A stretch of 64,000 bases of DNA from GAS188 sp044445965 (GTDB lineage Bacteria; Pseudomonadota; Alphaproteobacteria; Rhizobiales; Beijerinckiaceae), in the NCBI GenBank assembly GCA_044445965.1, contig JBIOEJ010000007.1:1-64000 (forward strand). Direction: 5' to 3'. The position numbers and the translations under genes are program-made. This document shows, piece after piece, positions 34,524 to 43,278 of this stretch. The first letter of the stretch is position 1. Every line of letters starts with the position of its first letter. Below the pieces are notes generated by a model, which ran no database searches, was not told the DNA's origin, and was given only the letters and a program-made list of their open reading frames with translations.

Positions 34524-34747
34524 ATGGCGATCTCCGAGAGACGCTTCGATACGCGCTCGACGATAGTTTTCGATTAACGGGGGTGCTGAAATGCGATCGC
34601 GAGTGCTTGCGGAAGCTGCCAAAATCTGGGTCAGCGTGGCACGATCCTCGATTGTCCGCTAATATCAGCGATTGTGAGCCCGAAGGAAACTGCCCGAGCA
34701 AGCTGCCGAGTGAACCTGCCAAAGGAGCTCGCCGAAATGAACTCGCG

Positions 34748-35875
34748 ATGAGGCGATCCCCGTCCCGCCGCCGGATTATCTCCATGTTCGGCACGGCGAC
34801 GCTCTTCAGCTCGTTGCCGCGAGCTGTTGCGGCGGGGCAGGGGCGGCCAGGAGGCGGTGAGGACAGCCTCGGCGCCGCGGCAGCCCGTTCCGGCGCATTG
34901 TTCGGCGCGGCCATCGACCTGACGGCGCTCGAGAACACGGCCTATGCTTCGCTCTATGCGAGAGAAGCGGGCCTCCTCGCCACGGAGAACGCTTTCAAGA
35001 TCGCGGCGCTGCGCCGAGGGCCAGAGCCCGCCGATATCGATTTCACAAGCGTCGATCTGCTGCTCGATTTCGCCGAGCAGCACAAATTGCCGCTCAGGGC
35101 CCATACGCTCATCTGGAATGATGATCTGCCGGGCTGGCTGACCGCCTTGTCCGGGCGCGAGGTGGAGCGCTTGTTCGACGCGCATATCGAGGCCGTGGTC
35201 TCGCGCTATGCCGGGCGCATCTTCGCCTATGACGTCGTCAACGAGCCGCTGTTTCCCTGGAGAGGCGCCAGCCCCGATGGTTATCGGCGTGGCGCCTGGT
35301 TCGACGCGCTCGGACCCTCCTATATCGGGCGCGCCTTCCGGCGGGTCGCCGCGCTCGACCGCAAGGCGAAGCTCGTCCTGAACGAGGCGTTCACGGAGCG
35401 CGACGATGCGATTGGGCGGGTTATGCGTCCGCGCCTGTTGCGCCTCATCGACGATCTGCTCGCTGCCGGCACGCCGCTAGGAGCCGTCGGATTACAGGGC
35501 CATATCCAGCCGCAATACGGCTTCGCGGCCGACGCCTATGGCGAGCTGCTGCACGAGATCGGGCGCCGCGGGCTCGAGATTCACGTGACCGAGCTCGATG
35601 TCGACGATACGCAGCTCCCTTCCGAGATCGCGGCTCGCGATGCGGGCGTGGCGCAGCTCTATGCGCGGTTTGCCGCGACGGCGCTCTCCGAGCCCGCCGT
35701 CAAAGCCATCGTCACCTGGGGCCTTTCGGACCGCTATAGCTGGTATCGGGAGCCCAAGATGATGCGGAACCTGCCCGCCGGACGGTTGCCCAGGCCCCTC
35801 CCATTCGATGATCGCTTGGCGCGGAAGCCCGCCTATGAGGCGCTCAAGACGGCGTTTGCGGCGAGGCGCGCCTGA
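34748..35875 (+). CDS. GH10 endo-beta-1,4-xylanase-like glycosidase with Tat signal
   Basis: A 375-residue glycoside hydrolase family 10 protein. The N-terminus MRRSPSRRRIISMFGTATLFSSLPRAVAA looks like a twin-arginine signal. The barrel carries TENAFK, HTLIWNDDLPGW, the acid/base Glu166 in YDVVNEPLF and the nucleophile Glu282 in HVTELDV, so it should be active. ATG 34748 is the start that gives a signal peptide. GH10 enzymes cleave xylan-type beta-1,4 chains; beside EPS genes it may trim the cell's own polysaccharide. It is divergent from the AKR operon. Confidence 0.9.
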   Translation: MRRSPSRRRIISMFGTATLFSSLPRAVAAGQGRPGGGEDSLGAAAARSGALFGAAIDLTALENTAYASLYAREAGLLATENAFKIAALRRGPEPADIDFTSVDLLLDFAEQHKLPLRAHTLIWNDDLPGWLTALSGREVERLFDAHIEAVVSRYAGRIFAYDVVNEPLFPWRGASPDGYRRGAWFDALGPSYIGRAFRRVAALDRKAKLVLNEAFTERDDAIGRVMRPRLLRLIDDLLAAGTPLGAVGLQGHIQPQYGFAADAYGELLHEIGRRGLEIHVTELDVDDTQLPSEIAARDAGVAQLYARFAATALSEPAVKAIVTWGLSDRYSWYREPKMMRNLPAGRLPRPLPFDDRLARKPAYEALKTAFAARRA

Positions 35876-35882
35876 GCAGCTC

Positions 35883-35932
35883 GAGCATGATCCGGAAAAA
35901 TGGAAGCCGGTTTTGCGAATAGGATCATGCTC
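35883..35932. repeat. 50-bp rhizobial-type palindrome after the GH10 gene
   Basis: GAGCATGATCC (35883–35893) and GGATCATGCTC (35922–35932) are perfect inverted repeats around GGAAAAATGGAAGCCGGTTTT. This is the widespread rhizobiales intergenic palindrome as I recall it. It starts seven bases after the GH10 stop and before the convergent flippase stop, so it can fold in both transcripts and act as a terminator or RNA stabiliser. Confidence 0.85.
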
Positions 35933-35981
35933 AACCAATCAGATGAAGCGTTGTTGCGGTTCGATCTGAAGCGGCGACGCC

Positions 35982-37427
35982 CTATTGGGTCGCGGCGGCG
36001 GTCGACCGCGTGAGCCACGCCGTGAACAGGCGGCGCAGCTCCCGCCAGTAGAAAAGCCCGATGGCGATACCATAGACCAAGCCGCCCGCGATGACTTCCA
36101 GCGCCAGGCCGAACCTGGTCGCCGGCCAGGGGACGCTTGCAAGCGCGATCATCATGAACGCGATCGCGACGGCGATGCGGCCGAAATGCGCGAGCGGGAA
36201 AGGCAGCCCGAAGCGCCCCATGGCGAGCATGAATGTGAAGATCGCCGCAAGCACATGGCCCGCGAGGCAACCGGCGCAAGCGCCGACGAGGCCCCCTTCG
36301 AGAAGCCCCAGAATGCAGAGCGGCAGCGTGAGCAGGGCTTCAAGCGCGCATACCACGAGCGTGATTTCGGTCCGTTCGGCGATGAGGAACGTCTGATCGG
36401 CGTAATGGAGCCGCAGGTTGCGCACCGCGCCCGAGAGGATCGCGATCGGCAAGACCGCTATGGTCAGGCTCTGGAAATCCGCGCCGATCAGGAGATCGAC
36501 CGCCTTCCGGTTGACCATCAGCAATCCGACCGTGACCGGGGCCAGCACCCCGATCAGCAAGGCGCCCGATTGCGCGAGCTGCGTCAGCGCCGCCCCGCGC
36601 GAATGGGTGGTGGCGCGCTTCACCGCGAGCGGGTAGGCGGCAGCCGTCACCAGCATGGCCGCGACCGTCGCAGCGCGTTGGCCGAGGCTCCAGCCGACGG
36701 AAACGAGACCGACGGCCGCCGCTCCGTCGAATTCCTGTACCACCACTCGCAATCCGTTCACGCTGAGCCAGGCCACGACAGCGGCGCCGAGCAGCGGCGC
36801 GCCGTAACGGACGGCGACCGCGAGTATGTCGAGGTCGAGCTTGATGGCGGTCCCGAGCCCGAGCATGCGCCACAGCAAGGGCAAGGCGAGGGTCTGGGCC
36901 AGGGCAAAGCCCGCGAGCACGGCCGTCGCGCTCGCTTGCCCCTCGATGACGGCGCCGAGGCCGATCAGACAGCCGAGCACCGGTCCTGCGGTCTGCGCCA
37001 GCGTATAGGCGCCGACGCTGCCCGAGGCGCGCGCACGTTCGGCGAGATGGGCGGTGATCGAGCGCGTCACGGTGAAGATGACGGTGGCGGCCACCAGAGC
37101 CGCATCACGCATGGCATCGCTCAGCGCGAGTGCGACGCAGGCGGCAAGCGTTTGCAGGGCCGCGCTGCCGAGCAGCACGGCGTTTTCGGTCGGCTGATAC
37201 CTTGCGGTCGAGCTGTCTTGCTGGTGGGCGGCGTAGTAGCGTGTCGTATATTGCGACCACCAATAGAGGCAAAGGTAAAAGACAAGCTCCTGAGCCGCGA
37301 CGATGAGGGACAGCACGCCGTATTCCGAAGGCGACAGCCAATGCGTCCAAAGCACCGCCGCCAGGAATTGGAACGCCGGTCCCAGGAGCTGGGCCGGCAG
37401 GTAAAGCAACGTCTGGTAGATCAGCAT
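35982..37427 (-). CDS. Wzx-like polysaccharide flippase (MATE/MOP superfamily)
   Basis: A 481-residue protein with about 14 membrane helices, of the oligosaccharidyl-lipid flippase group (Polysacc_synt). Its N-terminus has no signal peptide and starts directly with a helix-forming LIYQTLLYLPAQLLGPAFQFLAAVLWTHWLSPSEYGVLSLIVAAQEL, typical of Wzx. It would translocate undecaprenyl-diphosphate-linked repeat units for the Wzy and Wzz proteins encoded at 49.9–53.7 kb. Its ATG 37427 overlaps a small upstream ORF by seven bases. Confidence 0.88.
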   Translation of the reverse strand: MLIYQTLLYLPAQLLGPAFQFLAAVLWTHWLSPSEYGVLSLIVAAQELVFYLCLYWWSQYTTRYYAAHQQDSSTARYQPTENAVLLGSAALQTLAACVALALSDAMRDAALVAATVIFTVTRSITAHLAERARASGSVGAYTLAQTAGPVLGCLIGLGAVIEGQASATAVLAGFALAQTLALPLLWRMLGLGTAIKLDLDILAVAVRYGAPLLGAAVVAWLSVNGLRVVVQEFDGAAAVGLVSVGWSLGQRAATVAAMLVTAAAYPLAVKRATTHSRGAALTQLAQSGALLIGVLAPVTVGLLMVNRKAVDLLIGADFQSLTIAVLPIAILSGAVRNLRLHYADQTFLIAERTEITLVVCALEALLTLPLCILGLLEGGLVGACAGCLAGHVLAAIFTFMLAMGRFGLPFPLAHFGRIAVAIAFMMIALASVPWPATRFGLALEVIAGGLVYGIAIGLFYWRELRRLFTAWLTRSTAAATQ

Positions 37428-37522
37428 CCGCCGGCCGCGAGCTTGCTCATGGTGGCGAGCAACGCATTGCGCTTCGCCTGCGCTTCTGCCGCGCTGGGCG
37501 AGGGCAGTTTGGCATCGCGCAT
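37421..37522 (-). CDS. 33-residue small ORF coupled to the flippase gene
   Basis: An ORF from ATG 37522 with AGAGGA seven bases upstream, the best ribosome-binding site of this pair. It encodes 33 residues, beginning MRDAKLPSPSAAEAQAKRNA and ending in a Gly-Gly-Cys. The stop TGA lies at 37423–37421, so it overlaps the flippase ATG (37427) by seven bases. The flippase has no clear ribosome-binding site of its own, so translation may be coupled. No family is recognised. It could be a real small protein, a leader peptide, or the remnant of a longer gene. Confidence 0.5.
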   Translation of the reverse strand: MRDAKLPSPSAAEAQAKRNALLATMSKLAAGGC

Positions 37523-37634
37523 TCGCGTTCCTCTAGACCAAAATCCCCAAAACTCGCGGACTCCTTGCACAAGATCATGCGTTAAAACAAAAAGATAGGA
37601 CGCCCACCGATTCGATCGAAACGGCGGCGCCCTA

Positions 37635-37705
37635 GTGCAGCGAATCCGAAATTCGCATCACCTTGGAGCAACGCGCGGGGCGAATTTCGGATTCAAAAGC
37701 TGCAC
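37635..37705. repeat. 71-bp palindromic element upstream of the flippase operon
   Basis: GTGCAG at 37635 and CTGCAC ending at 37705 bound the element. Inside, CGAATCCGAAATTCG (37641–37655) pairs with CGAATTTCGGATTCA (37681–37695) at 14 of 15 positions. It lies about 110 bases upstream of the small ORF start. I recall similar CCGAAATTCG palindromes in other rhizobiales intergenic regions. No coding content. Confidence 0.75.
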
Positions 37706-37724
37706 CAGCAAGTTATTGTTTCTC

Positions 37725-37797
37725 GTGTGGTTTTCGAGTTTGAAGTTCCTACAGTGCGCATGCCATCCATGTGATAGGAACTTCAAATTCACCACAC
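37725..37797. repeat. 73-bp palindrome ending at the metA stop codon
   Basis: GTGTGG (37725–37730) and CCACAC (37792–37797) form the ends, and TTTGAAGTTCCTA (37739–37751) pairs perfectly with TAGGAACTTCAAA (37775–37787). The last base is part of the metA stop codon. As RNA from metA it would fold into a long stem right after translation ends, so it is a plausible metA terminator. A different repeat family lies 20 bases away. Confidence 0.75.
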
Positions 37798-38804
37798 TAG
37801 GCTTTGCGCTCGGCTAAGCAAGACAGCCAATTGCGGAACACCGATATCGCCGACATCCGCCAGCTATCGATCAAGATCGGCCGGACGCGCAGATGGCCAG
37901 GAAAGTTCGTCAGCAAATCGGCATGCCGATCGATCTGCGCGCGCGCGCTGAAGGCTTGCAGCAAGGCCTCGCTGCGAGGGTCGAAATAGCCTTGGGGTAT
38001 GGAAGGGCAGGATTCGCCTTCGCCGCGCAGGAAGCGGCCCATATCCCTGCGGTATTCGCGCGACAGCGAGTCGAGATGATATTCCGGATGACCTTGGAAG
38101 AAGACGAACAGGCTTCGCCATTGCTTGACGAACATATCGACGCCGGCTTCGGGCGACCGCGTAATCACCCGGTAGCCATGGGCGACCAGCGCATCCTCTC
38201 GCAACTCGTTGCAGCGGGAATGCGGGACCAGTTGCGGCGAAGGCGCTCCCGACAGGATGGGGTCATCCGAAACGCTATCGCATGCGAAGACCCCGAAGCG
38301 CTTCTCGTCGAGCTCGTGGCGCTGCACCCCGTCGAGATGCAGCACGGCCGCATGCGCGGCAAGGCATGACCAGATCGTCGAGGTCGTGTTGTGCTCGGCC
38401 CAGTCGATGACCTCGGCGAGAGCGTCCCAATAAGGCTCCTGGTCGAGCACGGGCGTCCGCGGCTCCGCTCCGGTCACGATGAGCGCGTCGAGCTTGGCCT
38501 TGCCCAATTCGCCGATCTGGGAATAGGCCGCCTGCAGATGCGAGCGTCCTGTCTCGCTCCGCGGAACTTCCGGAAGCGAAAAGAGGTGCAATCGCACCGA
38601 GAAATTGCCGGCCGCCGCGCTCAGCACCTCGACGAACTGGCGCTCCGTCGATTTGAGCGCCGCGTCGGGCATGTTGTTGATGAGGCCGATCTCGATGAAG
38701 CGGGTCGAGCGTGCGCGATCCGTCCGCTTGCGGGCGGAGGCGGCAAATCCAGCCTCCGTCAGAACGCTGTCGGCCGATTGGCTTGCGCCAAGCACGATAG
38801 GCAC
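37797..38804 (-). CDS. metA: Homoserine O-acyltransferase, MetA family
   Basis: A 335-residue MetA-type enzyme that acylates homoserine for methionine synthesis. The glutamine-amidotransferase-like fold carries catalytic Cys147 in TIWSCLAAHAAVLHLDG, His239 in FFQGHPEYHLDSL and Glu241. Whether it uses succinyl- or acetyl-CoA cannot be told by eye. The start is GTG 38804 with AGGAGA eight bases upstream, which decides the start. It is 26 bases downstream of metY and probably in one operon with it. Confidence 0.9.
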   Translation of the reverse strand: MPIVLGASQSADSVLTEAGFAASARKRTDRARSTRFIEIGLINNMPDAALKSTERQFVEVLSAAAGNFSVRLHLFSLPEVPRSETGRSHLQAAYSQIGELGKAKLDALIVTGAEPRTPVLDQEPYWDALAEVIDWAEHNTTSTIWSCLAAHAAVLHLDGVQRHELDEKRFGVFACDSVSDDPILSGAPSPQLVPHSRCNELREDALVAHGYRVITRSPEAGVDMFVKQWRSLFVFFQGHPEYHLDSLSREYRRDMGRFLRGEGESCPSIPQGYFDPRSEALLQAFSARAQIDRHADLLTNFPGHLRVRPILIDSWRMSAISVFRNWLSCLAERKA

Positions 38805-38830
38805 CGGACTTCTCCTGCTTACCTTGTTCG

Positions 38831-40135
38831 CTACTCGGCGACCAATGTCATGGTCTGGCGCGCGCTCGCCGCCCCGAGAGCCTGGTCGAGATCCTCGACG
38901 ATATCCGTGATGTGCTCGATGCCGACGCTCAGCCTGATCATCTCGGGTCTCACTCCCGCCTTTCGCTGCTCCTCGGCGGGCATTTGCCGATGCGTGGTCG
39001 AGGCAGGGTGGCAGGCCAAGGATTTGGCGTCGCCGATATTGACGAGCCGCTTGATCAGCTTGAGCGCGTCATAAAAGCTCTTGCCGGCCTCCAGGCCGCC
39101 CTTGATCCCGAAGGTGAGGAGGGAAGAGGCGCGCCCATTCAAATATTTGCTGGCGAGCGCGTTGTAGGGGTTCTCGGGAAAGCCGACATAGTTGACCCAA
39201 TCCACTCTCGGGTCGTGGCGCAGGAATTCGGCGACCTTCCTGGCGTTCTCGACATGCCGTTCGACGCGCAAGGCGACGGTCTCCATCCCTTGCAGCAGCA
39301 GGAACGCGGCGAGCGGCGCGAGGACCGAGCCCATGGTGCGCTGATAGACGCTTCGGCAGCGCTCGATATAGGCGTTGGGCCCGAAATGCTCCGCATAGAC
39401 GAGGCCGTGATAGGACGTGTCCGGCTCATTGAACATCGGGAAGCGGCTCGCGTTGCGGCTCCAGGGGAATCTGCCGCTGTCGACGATGGCGCCGCCGAGC
39501 GTGGTGCCGTGGCCTCCCATGAACTTGGTCAATGAATGCACGACCACATCCGCCCCGTAGTCGATCGGGCGGAGCAGGATCGGGGTCGCGACCGTGTTGT
39601 CGACGATCAGCGGCACCCCATGGCGATGCGCGACATCGGCGAGCGCTTCGATGTCGCAGATATTCCCCGCCGGATTGCCGATGCTTTCGCAGAACACCGC
39701 CCTGGTGCCGTCGTCGATCAACGGTTCGATCGCGTCGGGATGATCGGTTTCGGCGAACCTCGAGGCGATACCCTGTCGCGGAAGGACGTGCGAGAAGAGC
39801 GTATGCGTGGTTCCATAGAGTTGCGGCACGGAGACGATGTTGCCGCCGCGATCCGCGAGATTGACCACCGAAAAGTGCAGCGCCGCCTGGCCGGTGCTGA
39901 CCGCGAGCGCCCCCACGCCCCCCTCCAATTCGGCCACGCGCCGCTCGAGCACCGCGGTGGTGGGATTGCTGATGCGGCTGTAGCGGTAGCCCTCGACTTC
40001 GAGGTTGAACAGCGCCGCACCGTGATCGGCGCTGTCGAACTCGTAGGCGACCGTCTGATAAATCGGCACGGCAACGGACTTGGTCGTCGGTTCGACCTCA
40101 TAGCCGCCGTGCAACGCTATGGTTTCGCTTCGCAT
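38831..40135 (-). CDS. metY: O-acetyl/O-succinylhomoserine sulfhydrylase (MetY/MetZ type)
   Basis: A 434-residue PLP enzyme that replaces the activated hydroxyl of acylhomoserine with sulfide to give homocysteine. It contains ETIALHGGYEVEPTTKSVAVPIYQTVAYEF, SNPTTAVLERRVAELEGG and the PLP lysine in VVVHSLTKFMGGHGTTLGG. YHGLVYAEHFGPNAYIERCR and SLACHPASTTHRQMP match OAH sulfhydrylases (MetY) better than MetB/MetZ. It pairs with metA, giving direct sulfhydrylation. A palindrome upstream may be an operator. Confidence 0.92.
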   Translation of the reverse strand: MRSETIALHGGYEVEPTTKSVAVPIYQTVAYEFDSADHGAALFNLEVEGYRYSRISNPTTAVLERRVAELEGGVGALAVSTGQAALHFSVVNLADRGGNIVSVPQLYGTTHTLFSHVLPRQGIASRFAETDHPDAIEPLIDDGTRAVFCESIGNPAGNICDIEALADVAHRHGVPLIVDNTVATPILLRPIDYGADVVVHSLTKFMGGHGTTLGGAIVDSGRFPWSRNASRFPMFNEPDTSYHGLVYAEHFGPNAYIERCRSVYQRTMGSVLAPLAAFLLLQGMETVALRVERHVENARKVAEFLRHDPRVDWVNYVGFPENPYNALASKYLNGRASSLLTFGIKGGLEAGKSFYDALKLIKRLVNIGDAKSLACHPASTTHRQMPAEEQRKAGVRPEMIRLSVGIEHITDIVEDLDQALGAASARQTMTLVAE

Positions 40136-40173
40136 CGATACACCTGCCGCTGCGCTTCTGAGATATCGCGCTT

Positions 40174-40190
40174 TGTCTCAAATTGAAACA
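40174..40190. promoter_or_regulatory. Candidate operator palindrome upstream of metY
   Basis: TGTCTCAAATTGAAACA is a 17-bp palindrome with one mismatch, 39 bases upstream of the metY ATG. Its size suits a dimeric regulator of methionine or SAM metabolism. The sequence around it has partial likeness to a SAM-II riboswitch stem, but the GCUAAA-type core is missing, so I do not call a riboswitch. Confidence 0.4.
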
Positions 40191-40433
40191 TCAGCGACTT
40201 CCTTAAGCATTTTCGCGCAAACAACGGGCCAGGTCTTGCGGCGACAGACTTGCGGCGGCAAGCGGCAACCGGCATTGCGGCCTTCATCTGCTTCCCTGGA
40301 GAGCGTCAGTCGACCAGGTAAAGCATGGACCGGCACGAAGATGTGATGGATCACGGGCATATTGATGGCATCCGCGACGAGCTCGAGACAAGGCGATGCT
40401 GGAGCCGCGCCGGCGCAGGCAAGCCGATCCGCA

Positions 40434-42212
40434 ATGAAGAGCTGGTTGCGGGCTCTCGAGTTGACGTCTCGGATACGCGACGAGCCCATGCGGACGTTGC
40501 CGGCCGTCATCGGCGAGCTGGCCGAGAGCTTCGGCGAGGCGCCGGCGCTGCTTTCCGATCATGAATCCCTGACCTTCCGTGAGCTCGCCGAGCGATCCAA
40601 CCGCTATGCGCGCTGGGCATTGGACCAGCGCCTGCGCGTCGGCGAGACTGTCTGCCTGCTCATGCCGAACCGCCCGGAATATCTGGCGATCTGGCTCGGC
40701 ATCACGCAAGTCGGCGGCGTGGCGGCACTCTTGAACACCAACCTCGTCGGCCGTTCGCTGGCCCATTGCATTTCGATCGTCGATCCGCAGCATATCGTCA
40801 TCGCCGCGGAGCTCCTCGATGCCTATAAGGGAGCTGCCCGACATCTGAAGCTTCGCCCCCATCCGTGGCTACATGGCGCGAATGACGAGCAAAGCGCGCA
40901 GGCGCCGGGCTTGGCGCGCATCGATCTCGAGATCGAACGCCATGCCGGCGAGCCGCTCTCGGGCGCGGAGCGCCGGCCGGTGACCATCGAGGACCGCGCG
41001 CTCTGCATCTACACCTCCGGGACCACCGGTCTCCCCAAGGCCGCCAATGTCAGTCACTTTCGCGTGATGATGTGGAGTTATTGGTTCGCCGGCCTGATGG
41101 GGACGCTTGCCGGCGACCGCATGTATGACTGCCTGCCGATGTACCACAGCATCGGCGGGGTCGTTGCGACCGGGAGCGTTCTCGTGAGCGGCGGCTCCGT
41201 GGTGATCAGAGAGAAGTTTTCGGCGCAGCGCTTTTGGGACGATGTGCTGCGATGGGACTGCTCGCTGTTCCAGTATATCGGGGAGCTTTGCCGCTATCTC
41301 GTGAAGTCGCCCGCGAGCGCGAATGAGACGCGGCATCGGCTCAGGCTATGCTGCGGCAATGGGCTGCGCCTCGACGTGTGGGACGCTTTCAAGGAGCGGT
41401 TTCAAATCCCACAGATACTCGAATTCTATGCGGCCACCGAGGGCAATTTCTCGCTCTACAATGTCGAGGGCAAACCCGGCGCGATCGGTCGCATCCCCTC
41501 TTTCCTGGCGCATCGCTTTCCCGCGGCGATCGTCAAATTCGATATCGACAAGGGCGAGCCGGCCCGCGACGCACAGGGGCTGTGCATCCGCTGTGCGCGC
41601 AATGAAATCGGAGAGGCGATCGGCAAGATCCCCGGCGAGAGCGAGGGCCGCGCCAACCGCTTCGAAGGCTATACGAACGCAGCGGAGAGCGAGAGGAAAA
41701 TCCTGCGCAACGTCTTCGCGGAGGGCGACGCTTGGCTGCGCACGGGCGATCTGATGCGGCTCGACGAAAAGGGCTTCTTCTATTTCGTCGACCGCATCGG
41801 CGACACATTTCGCTGGAAGGGCGAGAATGTCGCGACCTCCGAGGTCGCGGAGGCGCTGTTATCATGCCAAGGCGTAGTGGAGGCGACAGTCTATGGCGTT
41901 GCCGTGCCCGGCGCCGAAGGGCGCGCCGGAATGGCCGCGCTCGTGATCGATCGGTTCTTCGATCTCGCGACCTTGCGGACCCATCTCGCCGACCGGTTGG
42001 CCGAGTATGCCTGCCCTCTGTTCCTGCGCATCAGCGATGCGCTCGAGATCACCGAGACGTTCAAGCAGAAGAAGAACAATCTGATGCGCGAGGGGTTCGA
42101 CCCCGCGATGACTGCGGACGCCCTCTATTTCGACCATCCGAGCTTACGGGCCTATGTGCCGCTCGACGCCGCCCTCCACGAGAGCATACGAGCCGGCAAG
42201 TTGCGCCTTTGA
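40434..42212 (+). CDS. FATP-type long-chain acyl-CoA synthetase
   Basis: A 592-residue AMP-forming ligase of the very-long-chain acyl-CoA synthetase/FATP group. Motifs are the phosphate loop CIYTSGTTGLPKAANVSH, FYAATEGNFSLYN (A5), and GDTFRWKGENVATSEVAEAL, the FATP/VLACS signature in place of the usual GRxxD–K hinge; the C-terminal ETFKQKKNNLMREGFD holds the catalytic lysine region. Acyl chain preference is unknown. The start is uncertain: ATG 40434 begins the conserved MKSWLRALELTSRI, while ATG 40362 adds 24 residues. Confidence 0.88.
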   Translation: MKSWLRALELTSRIRDEPMRTLPAVIGELAESFGEAPALLSDHESLTFRELAERSNRYARWALDQRLRVGETVCLLMPNRPEYLAIWLGITQVGGVAALLNTNLVGRSLAHCISIVDPQHIVIAAELLDAYKGAARHLKLRPHPWLHGANDEQSAQAPGLARIDLEIERHAGEPLSGAERRPVTIEDRALCIYTSGTTGLPKAANVSHFRVMMWSYWFAGLMGTLAGDRMYDCLPMYHSIGGVVATGSVLVSGGSVVIREKFSAQRFWDDVLRWDCSLFQYIGELCRYLVKSPASANETRHRLRLCCGNGLRLDVWDAFKERFQIPQILEFYAATEGNFSLYNVEGKPGAIGRIPSFLAHRFPAAIVKFDIDKGEPARDAQGLCIRCARNEIGEAIGKIPGESEGRANRFEGYTNAAESERKILRNVFAEGDAWLRTGDLMRLDEKGFFYFVDRIGDTFRWKGENVATSEVAEALLSCQGVVEATVYGVAVPGAEGRAGMAALVIDRFFDLATLRTHLADRLAEYACPLFLRISDALEITETFKQKKNNLMREGFDPAMTADALYFDHPSLRAYVPLDAALHESIRAGKLRL

Positions 42213-42341
42213 CCCGCCATTGCCGGCGCTCATGATCGCCTCGATGTCGATTAGTACCCGCAATCACGGAAAGCTGTTACGGGGATCGCGACGCGCCTGT
42301 CCCTCCGATGCCGCGCGGAGCCATCGTATGCCCGCCGCCCT

Positions 42342-43277
42342 CTAGGCGAGCGCCGCTCTGATTTCGGCGCCGATCAGCCGCGATGCTCGTCTCCCATAGG
42401 GGATGATGCCGGGCAGACCGTAGAAATGATGGATCATCCCGGAATGGCAGGTATGGCTCACCTTGACGCCGGCCAGCGCCAATCTGTCGGCATATTCTTT
42501 CCCTTCGTCTCGCAACGGATCGAACTCCGCCGTATGAATATGGGCCGCGGGCAGACCATCGAAATGCGTCGCGCGAAGCGGGGAAATGCGCGGATCGGCC
42601 GGGTCGATGCCGGGGGGGCAATAATTCCGGAGGTCTCGCTGCATGGTCGCCCGGCCGAGAAGGTAGCCTTCCGCGAAGTCGCGGCGGGAAGGGGTTTGCG
42701 GGTCGTGATCCATGACCGGGCACAGAAGGAGCTGGAGCGCGAGCTTTGGCCCCCGTTCTTGCTTGGCCATTTGGCAGATCACGGCCGCCAATGTGCCTCC
42801 AGCGGAGTCCCCGCCGACCGCGATGCGCTCGCGATCGATCCCGAGTTCCTTCGCCTGCTGGACGACCCATCGCGTGGCCGCATAGCTGTCCAAGACGGCG
42901 GCCGGGAACCGATGCTCGGGCGCCAGGCGATAATCGACCGATACCAGCCGGCAGCCGATTTCATTGGCGAGCATGCCGCAGAGGCCGTCATAGTCAGCGA
43001 GGCTGCCTGCCACCAGCCCACCCCCGTGAAAATAGACGAGTCCCGGCAATCTCTCGCCGCTGCGGCCGCGCGGCGCATAGATCCTGAGGGTCAGGCGGCC
43101 AGCCGGTCCTGGTATGATGCGGTCCTCGAGATCGCAAGTGGCGCCTTCCGCCGTTGAAAGCCCCATCAGCTTCGCGTAGCCCTCGCGGCGCCTGGAGATG
43201 GTCTCGAGGGATGCGTCCTTGGGGCCCGCGACGGTCAGCATATCCAAGAAGCGCTTGGCGTGCGGGTCGATCGGCAT
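42342..43277 (-). CDS. Alpha/beta hydrolase (HSL-type esterase)
   Basis: A 311-residue carboxylesterase of the hormone-sensitive-lipase group. The oxyanion motif YFHGGGLVAGSL, the nucleophile elbow GGDSAGGTLAAV, the acid in FDPLRDEGKEYA and the His in CHSGMIHHFYG complete the triad. ATG 43277 is chosen because it lies two bases after the stop of the upstream acyltransferase gene, so the two are one operon. It may release an acyl group from a carrier or lipid made by the neighbouring genes, which is inference. Confidence 0.9.
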   Translation of the reverse strand: MPIDPHAKRFLDMLTVAGPKDASLETISRRREGYAKLMGLSTAEGATCDLEDRIIPGPAGRLTLRIYAPRGRSGERLPGLVYFHGGGLVAGSLADYDGLCGMLANEIGCRLVSVDYRLAPEHRFPAAVLDSYAATRWVVQQAKELGIDRERIAVGGDSAGGTLAAVICQMAKQERGPKLALQLLLCPVMDHDPQTPSRRDFAEGYLLGRATMQRDLRNYCPPGIDPADPRISPLRATHFDGLPAAHIHTAEFDPLRDEGKEYADRLALAGVKVSHTCHSGMIHHFYGLPGIIPYGRRASRLIGAEIRAALA

Positions 43278-43278
43278 C

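Noticed and set aside
35985..37598. Long plus-strand open frame opposite the flippase gene
   Set aside because: Arg/Asp/Gln-rich translation with no family features; the minus-strand frame has clear membrane helices.
40136..40330. Possible SAM-II riboswitch before metY
   Set aside because: Only a short CGCU…AGCG stem resembles SAM-II; the conserved GAUAAA and GCUAAA core is missing.
40178..40510. Possible 110-residue minus-strand gene upstream of metY
   Set aside because: It overlaps the start of the plus-strand acyl-CoA synthetase, has no family features and includes the metY leader palindrome.
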